DNA of 39,609 bases. Source: Corynebacterium sp. UBA2622. GTDB taxonomy: Bacteria; Actinomycetota; Actinomycetes; Mycobacteriales; Mycobacteriaceae. Each line of letters opens with the position of its first letter. The stretch's first letter is position 1. Positions 19,709-28,424 of this stretch are shown one piece after another. Made by a program: the position numbers and the translations under genes. A model generated the notes under the pieces. That model was not told the origin of the DNA, did no database searches, and saw nothing but the letters and a program-made list of their open reading frames with translations. The stretch lies in assembly GCF_002339505.1 (NCBI RefSeq), contig NZ_DDJO01000017.1:1-39609 (forward strand), written 5' to 3'.

Positions 19709-21202
19709 TCAGCGCTTGTGGTACAGCGCCTTCTTCCAGTACTTCGGCTCGGAGGTCACCATCACTCCGAGGTTGCGGAAGATGCCCTCGTCCACCGATC
19801 CGAGGATGGTGGTCGCGTGTGCGTCGCAGCCGCGCAGCTGCGGCAGCTGCTCCAGGGCGCGCGCGGCGTCCGGGTTGTCGGCCGCGGAGGCGGACAGCGC
19901 AATGAGGACCTCGTCGGTGTGCAGGCGCGGGTTGGACGAACCCAGGTACTTCGTCTTCAGCGACTGGATCGGTTCGATCGATGCCGGGGAAAGGAGGTGC
20001 ACGTCGTCCGGGATGCCGGCAAGCAGCTTGAGCGCGTTGAGCAGCACCGCAGCCGAAGGGCCGAGGAGGTCGGAGGTCTTCCCGGTGACGATGCGACCGT
20101 CGGGAAGCTCAAGGGCGACGCCCGGCTTGCCGCTCTGCTCCGCGACCTCGAGGGCGGGCTTGACGACGACCCGGTCCTCGACGCTGCACTCCGCCTTGCG
20201 CATCACCGTGGAGATGCGGTCGGAGATGGTGGAGTCCGCGTCGGTGCGGCGCTCGTCGACAAGCGCCTTGTAGTAACGGCGGATGATCTCCTGCTTCGAC
20301 GCGTGGCGGCAGGCCTCGTCATCCGAGATGCAGTACCCCGCCATGTTCACGCCCATGTCCGTGGGCGACTGGTAGGGGTCCTCCCCCGTGACCTCGCGCA
20401 ACAGCGCCTTGAGCAGCGGGAAGACCTCGATGTCGCGGTTGTAGCTGGTGACCTGCTTGCCGTAGGCCTCCAGGTGGTAGCTGTCGATGACGTTGATGTC
20501 GTCGAGGTCGGCGGTGGCGGCTTCGTAGGCCAGGTTCACCGGGTGGCTCAGCGGCAGGTTCCAGATCGGGAAGGTCTCGAACTTGGCGTAACCGGTCGGG
20601 ATGCCGCGCTTGTGCTCGTGGTAGATCTGCGACAGGCAGGTGGCCAGCTTGCCGGAGCCGGGGCCCGGGGCGGTCATGACGATCAGGTCTCGGGTGGTCT
20701 CGGCGTACTCGTTGAGCCCGAGGCCCTGCTCCGAGACGATGAGCGAGGTGTCGTTGGGGTAGCCGGGGATGACGCGGTGGCGCGCCACCTTCAGTCCCAG
20801 GCGGTGCAACCTGTCGATGAACGCCTCCACCTGGGGGGTGCCGTCCTCGACCTGGGTGACCACGACGTTCTCGACGAGGAAACCGAGCTCGCGGAACGCG
20901 TCGACGAGCCGTAGGACATCGTCTTCGTAGGTGATGCCGAGGTCGGCGCGGACCTTCTGGCGAAGGATGTCACCGGCGTTGACGCACACCATGATCTCGA
21001 CTTCATCCTTGATGCGCTCGAGCATGGCGATCTTGTTGTCGGGCGTGAACCCGGGCAGGATGCGGGAGGCGTGGTGGTCGTCGAAGAGCTTGCCTCCCAT
21101 CTCCAGGTAGAGCTTGCCGCCGATCTCGTTGCGCCGTGCACTGATGTGCTCCGACTGCATCTCGATGTACTTCTCGCGGTCGAATCCAGTGGTATACGGC
21201 AT
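19709..21202 (-). CDS. DUF1846 family protein
   Basis: A 497-aa soluble protein matching the DUF1846 family over its whole length: YTTGFDREKYIEMQSEHISARRNEIGGKLYLEMGGKLFDDHHASRILPGF at the N-terminus, MLERIKDEVEIMVCVNAGDILRQKVRADLGITYEDDVL, a P-loop-like stretch MTAPGPGSGKLATCLSQIYHEHKRG (about residue 175-200), and DMGVNMAGYCISDDEACRHASKQEIIRRYY. The GPGSGKLA sequence suggests nucleotide or phosphate binding. Members are often annotated as ATP-dependent Zn-protease-like or NTPase-like without proven activity; I give no function. It follows aceB on the same strand but a 17-bp hairpin separates them, so independent transcription is likely. Confidence 0.9.
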   Translation of the reverse strand: MPYTTGFDREKYIEMQSEHISARRNEIGGKLYLEMGGKLFDDHHASRILPGFTPDNKIAMLERIKDEVEIMVCVNAGDILRQKVRADLGITYEDDVLRLVDAFRELGFLVENVVVTQVEDGTPQVEAFIDRLHRLGLKVARHRVIPGYPNDTSLIVSEQGLGLNEYAETTRDLIVMTAPGPGSGKLATCLSQIYHEHKRGIPTGYAKFETFPIWNLPLSHPVNLAYEAATADLDDINVIDSYHLEAYGKQVTSYNRDIEVFPLLKALLREVTGEDPYQSPTDMGVNMAGYCISDDEACRHASKQEIIRRYYKALVDERRTDADSTISDRISTVMRKAECSVEDRVVVKPALEVAEQSGKPGVALELPDGRIVTGKTSDLLGPSAAVLLNALKLLAGIPDDVHLLSPASIEPIQSLKTKYLGSSNPRLHTDEVLIALSASAADNPDAARALEQLPQLRGCDAHATTILGSVDEGIFRNLGVMVTSEPKYWKKALYHKR

Positions 21203-21237
21203 GGGGCCTTCCTTTCGCGTGCGAACGAAGAAAGTCT

Positions 21238-21277
21238 AGCGCGCCCGCGCCGGAATTCACCGGCGCGGGCGCGCTAC
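21238..21277 (-). terminator. 17-bp perfect GC hairpin after aceB
   Basis: TAGCGCGCCCGCGCCGG and its exact complement flank a 6-nt loop, 42 bp beyond the aceB stop codon. On the minus strand it is followed by GACTTTCTTC, a weak U-rich tract. Probably the aceB terminator. Confidence 0.6.
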
Positions 21278-21318
21278 CAAAAGGCTTCTAACCTACCCCC
21301 AGGATTCGCACGGAAGTT

Positions 21319-23514
21319 CTACAGGTTGTGGGCCTGCTTGAACTCGCGGCGGCGGGCGTGGAGGATCGGCTCGGTGTAACCGGAGGGCGAGGACGTCCCC
21401 TGGAAGATCAGGTCCTTCGCCGCCTGGAAGCCGATGGAGCGGTCGTAGTCGGCGGCCATCGGCAGGTAGTTGGCATCGCCCGCGTTCTGCTCATCGACGA
21501 CCTTGGCCATGCGCTTCAGCGACTCCAGCACCTCATCCTCCGAAACCACGCCGTGGGTGATCCAGTTGGCGAGGATCTGGGAGGAGATGCGCAGGGTGGC
21601 GCGGTCCTCCATCAGGTCGACGTTGTGGATGTCCGGCACCTTGGAGCAGCCGACACCCTGCTCGACCCAGCGGACCACGTAGCCGAGGATGGACTGGCAG
21701 TTGTTGTCCAGCTCCTCTCGCTTTTCCTCGTCCGACCAGGTGTCGCCGTCGGCCACGGGCACGGTGAGCAGGTCCGCCAGGGAGTCGCGGCGGCCCGCGG
21801 TGCGCAGCTCCTCCTGGACGGCGGCGACGTCCACCAGGTGGTAGTGCGTGGCGTGCAGGGTCGCGCCGGTCGGCGAGGGTACCCACGCGGTGTTCGCGCC
21901 CTCCTTCGGCTGGCCGATCTTCTTCTCCACCATGGCGGCCATGTGCTCGGTCTCCGCCCACATGCCCTTGCCGATCTGCGCGCGGCCCGGAAGGCCGTGC
22001 TCGATGCCGGCGTCCACGTTGTTGTTCTCGTAGGCCTGCTTCCACGGCGCGGTCTGCAGGTCCGCCTTGCGCACGAAGGGGCCGGCGTACATGGAGGTGT
22101 GGATCTCATCGCCCGTGCGGTCGAGGAAGCCCGTGTTGATGAACACCAGGCGATCGGCCGCATTGGCGATGCAGGCATCGAGGTTGACGGAGGTGCGGCG
22201 CTCCTCGTCCATTACGCCGACCTTGACGGTGTGGCGCGGCAGGCCGAGGATCTCCTCCACGCGGTCGAAGATCTCGTTGGTGAAGGCGACCTCGTCCGGG
22301 CCGTGCTGCTTCGGCTTCACGATGTACATGGAGCCCGTGCGGGAGTTGCGGTGCGGGTTGTTCTCGCGCAGGCCCGGGATGGCGGCCGCGGCGGTGATGA
22401 GGGCGTCTAGAAGCCCCTCGGGGACCTCCTCCCCGTCGACGAGGATGGCGGGGGTGGTCATGAGGTGCCCGACGTTGCGGCACAGCATCATGGCGCGGCC
22501 GTGGAGGCGCACCTCGCCGCCCTCGCGCGAGGTGTAGACGAGGTCGTCGGCCTGCTTGCGCTCGAAGCTCTTCTCCCCCTTGGAGACGGTTTCGGAGATG
22601 TCACCCCTGTTCAGGCCGAACCAGGTGGCGTACGCGGCGGCCTTATCGGCACCGTCGACGGCCGCCGCGGAGTCCTCGAAGTCCATGATGGAGCTCACGG
22701 CGGATTCGAGCAGAACGTCCTTGACGTGGGCCTTGTCCGTCTTTCCCACGGGGTGCTCCGCGTCGATCTGGATGATGACGTGCAGGCCGTTGTTCCGCAG
22801 TACGATGCCCTCGGGGGCGTCCTGGGAGCCCTGGAAGCCGACGTACTGGGCCGGGCCCTTCAGCCCGTGCTCGGAGCCGGCCACGGTGGCCTTCAGCTCG
22901 CCGTCGGCCACGGAGTACTTATCGACGTCCGCGTGGCTGGCACCCTCGAGCGGGACCGCCTTATCCAGGAAGTCGCGGGCCCAGGCAATGACCTTGTCGC
23001 CGCGCACCGGGTTGTAGCTGGTGCCCGGCTCGGCGCCGCCCTCCTCGGAGATGACGTCGGTGCCGTAGAGGGCGTCGTAGAGCGAGCCGTAGCGAGCGTT
23101 GGCGGCGTTGATGGCGAAGCGGGCGTTGGTGATGGGCACCACCAGCTGCGGGCCGGCGACCTCGGCGAACTCGGAGTCGACGTTCTCGGTGCGGATCTGC
23201 GCGTCGCGCGGCTGATCCACCAGGTAGCCGATCTCGCGGAGGAACTTCTCGTGCTCGGCCGGGTCGGGCTGGCCCGGGTTGGCGCGGTAGTAGTCGTCCA
23301 TCTGCTTCTGGAATTCGTCGCGGCGCGCGAGGAGCTCCCTGTTCTTCGGGGTGAGGTCCGCGAAGTACTTCGCGGCGCTCTCCCAGAAGGTGTCGGCGTC
23401 GAGGCCGATCTCGGGGAGGAGCTCGTTGGTGACGAACTCGTGGAGCGGCTGGGCCACCTTAAGGCCGGCCACCTCAACGCGTTCCGTGCGGTCTTCGAAG
23501 TGAGGTGTGGTCAT
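21319..23514 (-). CDS. aceB: Malate synthase G
   Basis: A 731-aa enzyme condensing glyoxylate with acetyl-CoA to malate, the second step of the glyoxylate shunt. Length and motifs are those of the monomeric G isoform: GLHVIIQIDAEHPVGKTDKAHVKDVLLESAVSSIMDFEDSAAAVDG, YIVKPKQHGPDEVAFTNEIFDRVEEILGLPRHTVKVGVMDEERRTSVNLDACIANAADRLVFINTGFLDRTGDEIHTSMYAGPFVRKADL and WVPSPTGATLHATHYH. The start at 23514 (MTTPHFEDRTERVEV) has AAGGA 10 nt upstream; the frame continues open upstream but without homologous sequence. Divergent from aceA across a 495-bp control region, the C. glutamicum arrangement. Expected to be induced on acetate or fatty acids. Confidence 0.96.
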   Translation of the reverse strand: MTTPHFEDRTERVEVAGLKVAQPLHEFVTNELLPEIGLDADTFWESAAKYFADLTPKNRELLARRDEFQKQMDDYYRANPGQPDPAEHEKFLREIGYLVDQPRDAQIRTENVDSEFAEVAGPQLVVPITNARFAINAANARYGSLYDALYGTDVISEEGGAEPGTSYNPVRGDKVIAWARDFLDKAVPLEGASHADVDKYSVADGELKATVAGSEHGLKGPAQYVGFQGSQDAPEGIVLRNNGLHVIIQIDAEHPVGKTDKAHVKDVLLESAVSSIMDFEDSAAAVDGADKAAAYATWFGLNRGDISETVSKGEKSFERKQADDLVYTSREGGEVRLHGRAMMLCRNVGHLMTTPAILVDGEEVPEGLLDALITAAAAIPGLRENNPHRNSRTGSMYIVKPKQHGPDEVAFTNEIFDRVEEILGLPRHTVKVGVMDEERRTSVNLDACIANAADRLVFINTGFLDRTGDEIHTSMYAGPFVRKADLQTAPWKQAYENNNVDAGIEHGLPGRAQIGKGMWAETEHMAAMVEKKIGQPKEGANTAWVPSPTGATLHATHYHLVDVAAVQEELRTAGRRDSLADLLTVPVADGDTWSDEEKREELDNNCQSILGYVVRWVEQGVGCSKVPDIHNVDLMEDRATLRISSQILANWITHGVVSEDEVLESLKRMAKVVDEQNAGDANYLPMAADYDRSIGFQAAKDLIFQGTSSPSGYTEPILHARRREFKQAHNL

Positions 23515-24009
23515 AGGACACAATCCTTTCGGTGAGGGTGTTTCGGTTTCGGCCCAGCCCCGCTGTTCCCGCCGGGGCGGGTGGGGGACGTCGCCAAGCA
23601 CCACCTGTGTTAGGTGGGCTCCTGCGATTGAGATTAGTGATGGCGGTCACGGAAGTAAACGGATTTCTCAATCAACCCCGCCCGGTTACCCCCTTGCGCC
23701 ACATTTTCGCGCGCTGAATTCCCGACTTTTTACCCCTTCTACCCCCTCGCGCTCTCGCCGGGTTTGCAAAGAAATGGCACACGAGCAGGCACGGAGTGTG
23801 TCATTGCCCACAAAAGCACTTCATTTTTATTTGCAAAATTAGCAATTGCTTGCCGCCCCCCCGCGCGAAACCTTGCAACCGGAAGGTATTGACGTACTGC
23901 GGGTCCGTAGCGATACTGGCAACTATCGCCAAGACATCGTGGCGTAATTCACACCGATGAATCTAAGTGCATCCACGCACGGCAGTCCACCGAAAGGGGC
24001 TAGTTCACT
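23515..24009. promoter_or_regulatory. aceB-aceA divergent control region
   Basis: This 495-bp gene-free stretch is A+T-richer than its surroundings. Candidate sites read from the sequence: GTGA-N6-TCAC (23637-23650) and TGTG-N8-CACA (23797-23812) for the Crp-family regulator GlxR; paired ACCCC-type stretches (23675-23694 and ACCCCT-TCT-ACCCCCT at 23732-23747) for RamA; and two TTTGCAAA cores (23763-23770, 23830-23837) resembling the RamB motif ending in CTTTGCAAA. All three regulators are known to act at this locus in C. glutamicum; site assignment here is by motif similarity only. Confidence 0.55.
23889..23917 (+). promoter_or_regulatory. Candidate aceA promoter (TTGACG-N17-GATACT)
   Basis: A -35 TTGACG (23889-23894) and a -10 GATACT (23912-23917) are spaced by 17 bp, the best sigma-A-like match before aceA. 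The transcription start would be near 23924, giving a leader of about 86 nt with AAAGGGG before the ATG. Confidence 0.55.
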
Positions 24010-25305
24010 ATGACGACCAACACCGGCAAGGCACGCACCGCCGCGGAAATCCAGAAGGATTGGGACGAGAACCCCCGCTGGGCAGGCATCAAGCGCGAGT
24101 ACACCGCCGAGCAGGTCGAGGCACTGCAGGGCACCGTCGTCGAGGAGCACACCCTCGCGAAGCGCGGCGCCGAGATCCTCTGGGAGGGCGTCTCCAAGGG
24201 CGACGGCAGCTACATCCACGCCCTCGGTGCGCTGACCGGCAACCAGGCCGTCCAGCAGGTCCGCGGCGGCCTCCAGGCCGTCTACCTCTCCGGCTGGCAG
24301 GTCGCCGGCGACGCCAACCTGGCGGGCCACACCTACCCGGACCAGTCCCTGTACCCGGCGAACTCCGTGCCGAACGTCGTGCGCCGCATCAACAACGCAC
24401 TGCTGCGCGCCGACGAGATCGCCCGCGTCGAGGGTGACACCTCCGTGGACAACTGGGTCGTTCCGATCGTCGCCGACGGCGAGGCCGGCTTCGGCGGCGC
24501 CCTCAACGTCTACGAGCTGCAGAAGGCCATGATCGCCGCAGGCGCCGCCGGCACCCACTGGGAGGACCAGCTGGCCTCCGAAAAGAAGTGCGGCCACCTT
24601 GGCGGCAAGGTGCTCATCCCCACCCAGCAGCACATCCGCACCCTGACCTCCGCACGCCTGGCCGCCGACGTGGCCAACACCCCGACGGTGGTCATCGCCC
24701 GCACCGACGCCGAGGCCGCCACCCTCATCACCTCCGACGTGGACGAGCGCGACCAGCAGTTCCTCACCGGCGAGAAGTCCGCCGAGGGCTACTACTACGT
24801 CAAGAACGGCATCGAGCCCTGCATCGCCCGCGCGAAGTCCTACGCCCCCTACGCGGACATGATCTGGATGGAGACCGGCACCCCGGACCTCGAGCTGGCC
24901 AAGAAGTTCGCCGAGGGCGTCAAGTCCGAGTTCCCGGACCAGCTGCTGTCCTACAACTGCTCCCCGTCCTTCAACTGGTCCAAGCACCTCTCCCCGGAGG
25001 AGATCGCGAAGTTCCAGAAGGAGCTTGGCGCGATGGGCTTCACCTTCCAGTTCATCACCCTGGCCGGCTTCCACGCCCTCAACTACGGCATGTTCGATCT
25101 GGCCCACGGCTACGCACGCGAGGGCATGTCCGCCTTCGTCGACCTGCAGAACCGCGAGTTCAAGGCTGCCGAGGAGCGCGGCTTCACCGCCGTGAAGCAC
25201 CAGCGCGAGGTCGGTGCCGGTTACTTCGACCGCATCGCCACCACCGTGGACCCGAACACCTCCACCGCGGCTCTGAAGGGCTCCACCGAGGAGTCCCAGT
25301 TCTAA
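24010..25305 (+). CDS. aceA: Isocitrate lyase
   Basis: A 431-aa enzyme splitting isocitrate into glyoxylate and succinate, first step of the glyoxylate shunt. Signature K-K-C194-G-H196 within ASEKKCGHLGGKVLIPT holds the catalytic cysteine; LSGWQVAGDANLAGHTYPDQSLYPANSVP and IARTDAEAATLITSDVDERD form the TIM-barrel metal and substrate site. AAAGGGG lies about 9 nt before the ATG. Codon use is strongly biased (almost only C/G-ending preferred codons), indicating high expression. Followed by an inverted repeat and a Rho-independent terminator. Divergent partner is aceB. Confidence 0.97.
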   Translation: MTTNTGKARTAAEIQKDWDENPRWAGIKREYTAEQVEALQGTVVEEHTLAKRGAEILWEGVSKGDGSYIHALGALTGNQAVQQVRGGLQAVYLSGWQVAGDANLAGHTYPDQSLYPANSVPNVVRRINNALLRADEIARVEGDTSVDNWVVPIVADGEAGFGGALNVYELQKAMIAAGAAGTHWEDQLASEKKCGHLGGKVLIPTQQHIRTLTSARLAADVANTPTVVIARTDAEAATLITSDVDERDQQFLTGEKSAEGYYYVKNGIEPCIARAKSYAPYADMIWMETGTPDLELAKKFAEGVKSEFPDQLLSYNCSPSFNWSKHLSPEEIAKFQKELGAMGFTFQFITLAGFHALNYGMFDLAHGYAREGMSAFVDLQNREFKAAEERGFTAVKHQREVGAGYFDRIATTVDPNTSTAALKGSTEESQF

Positions 25306-25393
25306 AGGTTCCAAGGACCGGCTCCAACGCTTGACGACGGCGCGCCCGCCGTGGCGTCGTCAAGCGGGCGACCGGGTGACCGGGCACCGCGCG

Positions 25394-25425
25394 AGGGGAA
25401 ACCTGCAGTTCGGGTTTCCCCTTTT
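25394..25425 (+). terminator. Rho-independent terminator of aceA
   Basis: Stem AGGGGAAACC with GGTTTCCCCT and a 9-nt loop, ending in TTTT, about 90 bp after the aceA stop. Upstream of it at 25329-25365 is another perfect 11-bp inverted repeat without a U tract. Confidence 0.85.
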
Positions 25426-25483
25426 CTCGTACCCGGGTCCGTGCCCCCCACCTCGACCATCGACGCTCACGAGGAGAAATCTC

Positions 25484-25981
25484 ATGCCTTCCTGCATGGC
25501 GACAGCAGACATCGCCGACCTGTACGGCGACCAGGAGCAGCTGGCCAGCTGCGACACCCAGTTCAACAACTACGGCGGCAACACGGCGTTCTGCGGTGAG
25601 ATCGTCACCATCACCTGTTTCCAGGACAACGGCCTGGTCAAGAAGACCCTCAACTCCCCCGGCCAGGGCAAGGTCCTGGTCGTGGACGGCCACGAGGGTC
25701 TGCACACCGCGCTGATGGGTGACATGATCGCCCAGGCCGGAGTGGACAACGGATGGGCCGGGGTGGTCATCAACGGCGCGATCCGCGACTCCGCCGCCGT
25801 GGCGAAGATGCCCTTCGGCTGTAAGGCGCTGGGCACGAACCCGCGCAAGTCCGCCAAGGACGGCGCGGGCACCCTCAACGCCCGCGTGGTCATCGGCGGG
25901 GTGGAGTTCCACCCGGGGCACTTCCTCTACGCCGACGAGGACGGCATCGTGGTCACCCCGGAACCCATCGACCACGACTAG
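25484..25981 (+). CDS. rraA: RraA family protein (HMG/oxaloacetate aldolase-like)
   Basis: A 165-aa protein of the RraA/MenG-like family: ATADIADLYGD at the N-terminus, FCGEIVTITCFQDNGLVKKTLNSPGQGKVLVVDG, ALMGDMIAQAGVDNGWAGVVINGAIRDSAAVAKMPFGCKALGTNPRKS and ADEDGIVVTP. The GDMIA and NGAIRD motifs supply the residues that bind a divalent metal and pyruvate enolate in class II aldolases of this fold; some relatives instead inhibit RNase E. Which role applies cannot be told. AGGAG lies 7 nt before the ATG at 25484, far better than the open frame upstream, which overlaps the aceA terminator. A possible link with carboxylate metabolism is suggested by the aceA neighbour. Confidence 0.88.
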   Translation: MPSCMATADIADLYGDQEQLASCDTQFNNYGGNTAFCGEIVTITCFQDNGLVKKTLNSPGQGKVLVVDGHEGLHTALMGDMIAQAGVDNGWAGVVINGAIRDSAAVAKMPFGCKALGTNPRKSAKDGAGTLNARVVIGGVEFHPGHFLYADEDGIVVTPEPIDHD

Positions 25982-25999
25982 GCGGTTTATGGTGGGGAT

Positions 26000-26794
26000 A
26001 TGCCCGAAGGACACGTCCTCCACCGCCTCGCCCGCGAGCTGAACGAGCGCTACCGCGACACGCCCCTGGAGATCACCTCGCCCCAGGGGCGTTTCAACGT
26101 CTCCCCCATCGCCGACGCGTCCCTGGTGCGCGCCGAGGCCTTCGGCAAACACCTCTTCCTCACCTTCGGCACCGGCCACACCGTCTACATCCACCTCGGG
26201 CTGATCGGCTCCCTGCGCTTCGAACCCGCCGCCGAGCTGCGGGGGCAGATCCGCCTCCGCCTCAGCAACGGCACCGAGGCCGCGAACCTGCGCGGGCCGC
26301 AGTCCTGCCGCCACGTCTCCCCCGCCGAGGTCCAGGCAATCCTCGACCGCACCGGTGAGGACCCGCTGCGTGACGACGCCCACCCCGACGCGCTCTGGGA
26401 GCGGGTCCACGCCTCCGGGCGCGCCATCGGTTCGCTCATGATGGACCAGCACCTCTTCGCCGGCGTGGGCAACATCTACCGCGCGGAGACCCTCTTCCGC
26501 CAGGGAGTCTCCCCCTTCGTGCGCGGCGACCGGCTCAGCCGGGAGGAATTCGACGCGCTGTGGGCCGACCTCGTCCAGCTCATGGACTACGGGCGGGAGC
26601 ACGGGCGCATCGACACCGTGCGGGAGGAACACTCGCCGGTTGCGATGGGCCGCGACCCGCGCGCGGACGACCATGGTGGCGAGGTTTACGTCTACCGCCG
26701 CGCGGGCGAGCCCTGCCACGTGTGCGGGGTCCCGGTCGCCGTGCGCAAGGTGGAGGGCCGCAACCTCTTCTGGTGTCCCGGCTGTCAGGAGTGA
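26000..26794 (+). CDS. nei: Fpg/Nei family DNA glycosylase (Nei1-like)
   Basis: A 264-aa base-excision repair glycosylase/AP lyase. It starts MPEGHVLHRLARELN with the catalytic P2-E3 pair exposed after Met removal, has the helix-two-turn-helix segment RAIGSLMMDQHLFAGVGNIYRAETLFR and ends with a zinc finger CHVC (239-242) ... CPGC (259-262). The sequence closely recalls the mycobacterial Nei1 type (SPQGRF, GKHLF, YVYRRAGEPC, RNLFWCPGC). Likely substrates are oxidised pyrimidines. TATGGT (25988-25993) ends 6 nt before the ATG and no Shine-Dalgarno is seen, so it is probably leaderless. The next gene follows after 39 bp with its own -10. Confidence 0.93.
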   Translation: MPEGHVLHRLARELNERYRDTPLEITSPQGRFNVSPIADASLVRAEAFGKHLFLTFGTGHTVYIHLGLIGSLRFEPAAELRGQIRLRLSNGTEAANLRGPQSCRHVSPAEVQAILDRTGEDPLRDDAHPDALWERVHASGRAIGSLMMDQHLFAGVGNIYRAETLFRQGVSPFVRGDRLSREEFDALWADLVQLMDYGREHGRIDTVREEHSPVAMGRDPRADDHGGEVYVYRRAGEPCHVCGVPVAVRKVEGRNLFWCPGCQE

Positions 26795-26833
26795 TCCCCG
26801 CGGGGACGGAGGCCGCGCGGGTAGCATGACACC

Positions 26834-28378
26834 ATGTCTGACCCCATTTTCGAGGCACACACGGCCGCGCGGATCCGGGCGGCGGAAGCGCCGCTCCTGG
26901 ACGCGCAGGATTCCCACGACGAACTGATGAAGTCCGCGGCCCACGCGGTCTTTCTCGCCGCCGAGTCCATGCTGGGTGCCCCCGGTAGCGTTCTGATTCT
27001 GGCGGGCAAGGGCGGCAACGGGGGCGACGCCCTCTACGCCGGCGCGGAGCTCGCCATGGCCGGCCACCGGGTGGATGCCTGGTGCGTTTTCGGCGGCGCG
27101 CACTCCCCCGCCCTCGAGGTATTCCGCACCGCGGGCGGCACCGTCCTCGACGCCGCTCCGGAGGACGCCGGCGCCTGGGACCTGACCATCGACGGCATAC
27201 TCGGCCTGGGCGGGGCGGGCGGCCTGCCCGCCGAGCTCGGCCGGGTGTGCGGTACGGCCCGCACGGTGCTGGCCGTCGACGTTCCCAGCGGCGTGGATGC
27301 CGACACCGGCGAGGCCGGCGACGTGCACGTCACCGCGGACGCCACCGTGACCTTCGGCGGTTGGCGCCTGGCCCACGCCCTGGCCCCCGAGTGCGGGACG
27401 CAGCTGCTCGCGGAGATCGGCCTGGGCGGGCGCACCCTCGACGCGGAACTGTCCCGCACCGAACCGGCCGCCCACGTTTCCCGCGCGTCCGGTTTCTCCG
27501 GGGTCGACTGGCCCCCCGAGCTGCGCTGGCTCGAGCCGTTGCGCAGCGGCTCCCTCGAGCCCGGCGCGCGCGACGACAAGTACACCGGCGGGGTCGTCGG
27601 CATCCGCGCCGGCAGCGACATGTACCCCGGCGCGCCGATCCTGTGCACCGCGGGCGCGGTGACGGCCACCCCCGCGATGGTGCGCTACACTGGGCCGCAG
27701 GCCGTGGAGGTCGTCCGCGCCCACCCCGAGGTCATCGCCGCCGAGGCGCTGGAGGAGACCGGCCGGGTGCAGGCCTGGGTGTTCGGCCCCGGTGCGGGCA
27801 CCGACGGGGCCGCCGCGGGCGAGTTGGCGTGGCTGCTCGCCCGGGAGGAGCCCCTGCTCGTCGATGCCGACGGGCTTACGCTCCTGGCCGAGCACGAGGA
27901 CCTCCGCGACGCCCTTCGGGAGCGCACGGCTTTCACCGTCCTCACGCCCCACGACGGGGAGGCGGGCCGCCTGCGCAAGGCGGTCGGCGTGGAGGAGTCG
28001 GACCGTCTCACCGAGGCCCGGAAGCTCGCTGATCAGCTGCAATGCACCATCCTGCGCAAGGGCCGCGCGAGTATCGTTGCGCCGCCCAACGGTGGGATCC
28101 CCTGGATCGTTGATGCCGGGAACTCCTGGGCCGCGACCCCTGGCTCGGGCGACGTGCTCGCCGGAATCGCCGGTGCCCGTCTGGCTCGGGTCGCCGACGG
28201 GCTGGACGGGGAGACGGCGGCGCGGGAGATCGCCCGGGCGGTCACCGTCCACGCCCTGGCGGCCAAGCTCGCGGCGGGGACCCGGTTCGGGGAGGCGGCG
28301 ACGTCGGCAAGCGATATTGCGGCCCACGTCCGGGAGGCGAGCGCCTGGCTCACGGCGGGCGTGACTGAGCGGGCGTGA
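26834..28378 (+). CDS. nnr: Bifunctional NAD(P)HX epimerase/dehydratase
   Basis: A 514-aa metabolite-repair enzyme restoring damaged NADHX/NADPHX. The N-terminal YjeF_N epimerase (about 1-205) has LILAGKGGNGGDALYAGAELA with D65, and LAVDVPSGVDADTGEAG. The C-terminal ribokinase-like dehydratase (about 225-510) has LLVDADGLTLLAEH, TVLTPHDGEAGRL, KGRASIVAPPNGGIPWIVDAGNSWAATPGSGDVLAGIAGA with the catalytic aspartate in GSGD. Fusion of both domains is common in bacteria. TAGCAT (26822-26827) stands 6 nt before the ATG, again suggesting a leaderless mRNA. No tsaE/alr neighbours, the usual partners in some genomes. Confidence 0.93.
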   Translation: MSDPIFEAHTAARIRAAEAPLLDAQDSHDELMKSAAHAVFLAAESMLGAPGSVLILAGKGGNGGDALYAGAELAMAGHRVDAWCVFGGAHSPALEVFRTAGGTVLDAAPEDAGAWDLTIDGILGLGGAGGLPAELGRVCGTARTVLAVDVPSGVDADTGEAGDVHVTADATVTFGGWRLAHALAPECGTQLLAEIGLGGRTLDAELSRTEPAAHVSRASGFSGVDWPPELRWLEPLRSGSLEPGARDDKYTGGVVGIRAGSDMYPGAPILCTAGAVTATPAMVRYTGPQAVEVVRAHPEVIAAEALEETGRVQAWVFGPGAGTDGAAAGELAWLLAREEPLLVDADGLTLLAEHEDLRDALRERTAFTVLTPHDGEAGRLRKAVGVEESDRLTEARKLADQLQCTILRKGRASIVAPPNGGIPWIVDAGNSWAATPGSGDVLAGIAGARLARVADGLDGETAAREIARAVTVHALAAKLAAGTRFGEAATSASDIAAHVREASAWLTAGVTERA

Positions 28379-28424
28379 CTGAACTGGTGTGAGCGGGCCG
28401 GCGCGCGGGGTTTAGGTTGTCTCT

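Noticed and set aside
23515..24009. Possible small ORF at 23507-23842 on the plus strand
   Set aside because: Starts inside aceB, has no ribosome-binding site and covers the candidate regulator sites; codon bias does not match neighbours.
25184..28327. 1047-aa open frame on the minus strand
   Set aside because: Lies opposite rraA, nei and nnr, all confirmed by motifs; low-complexity Arg/Gly/Ala sequence without domain.
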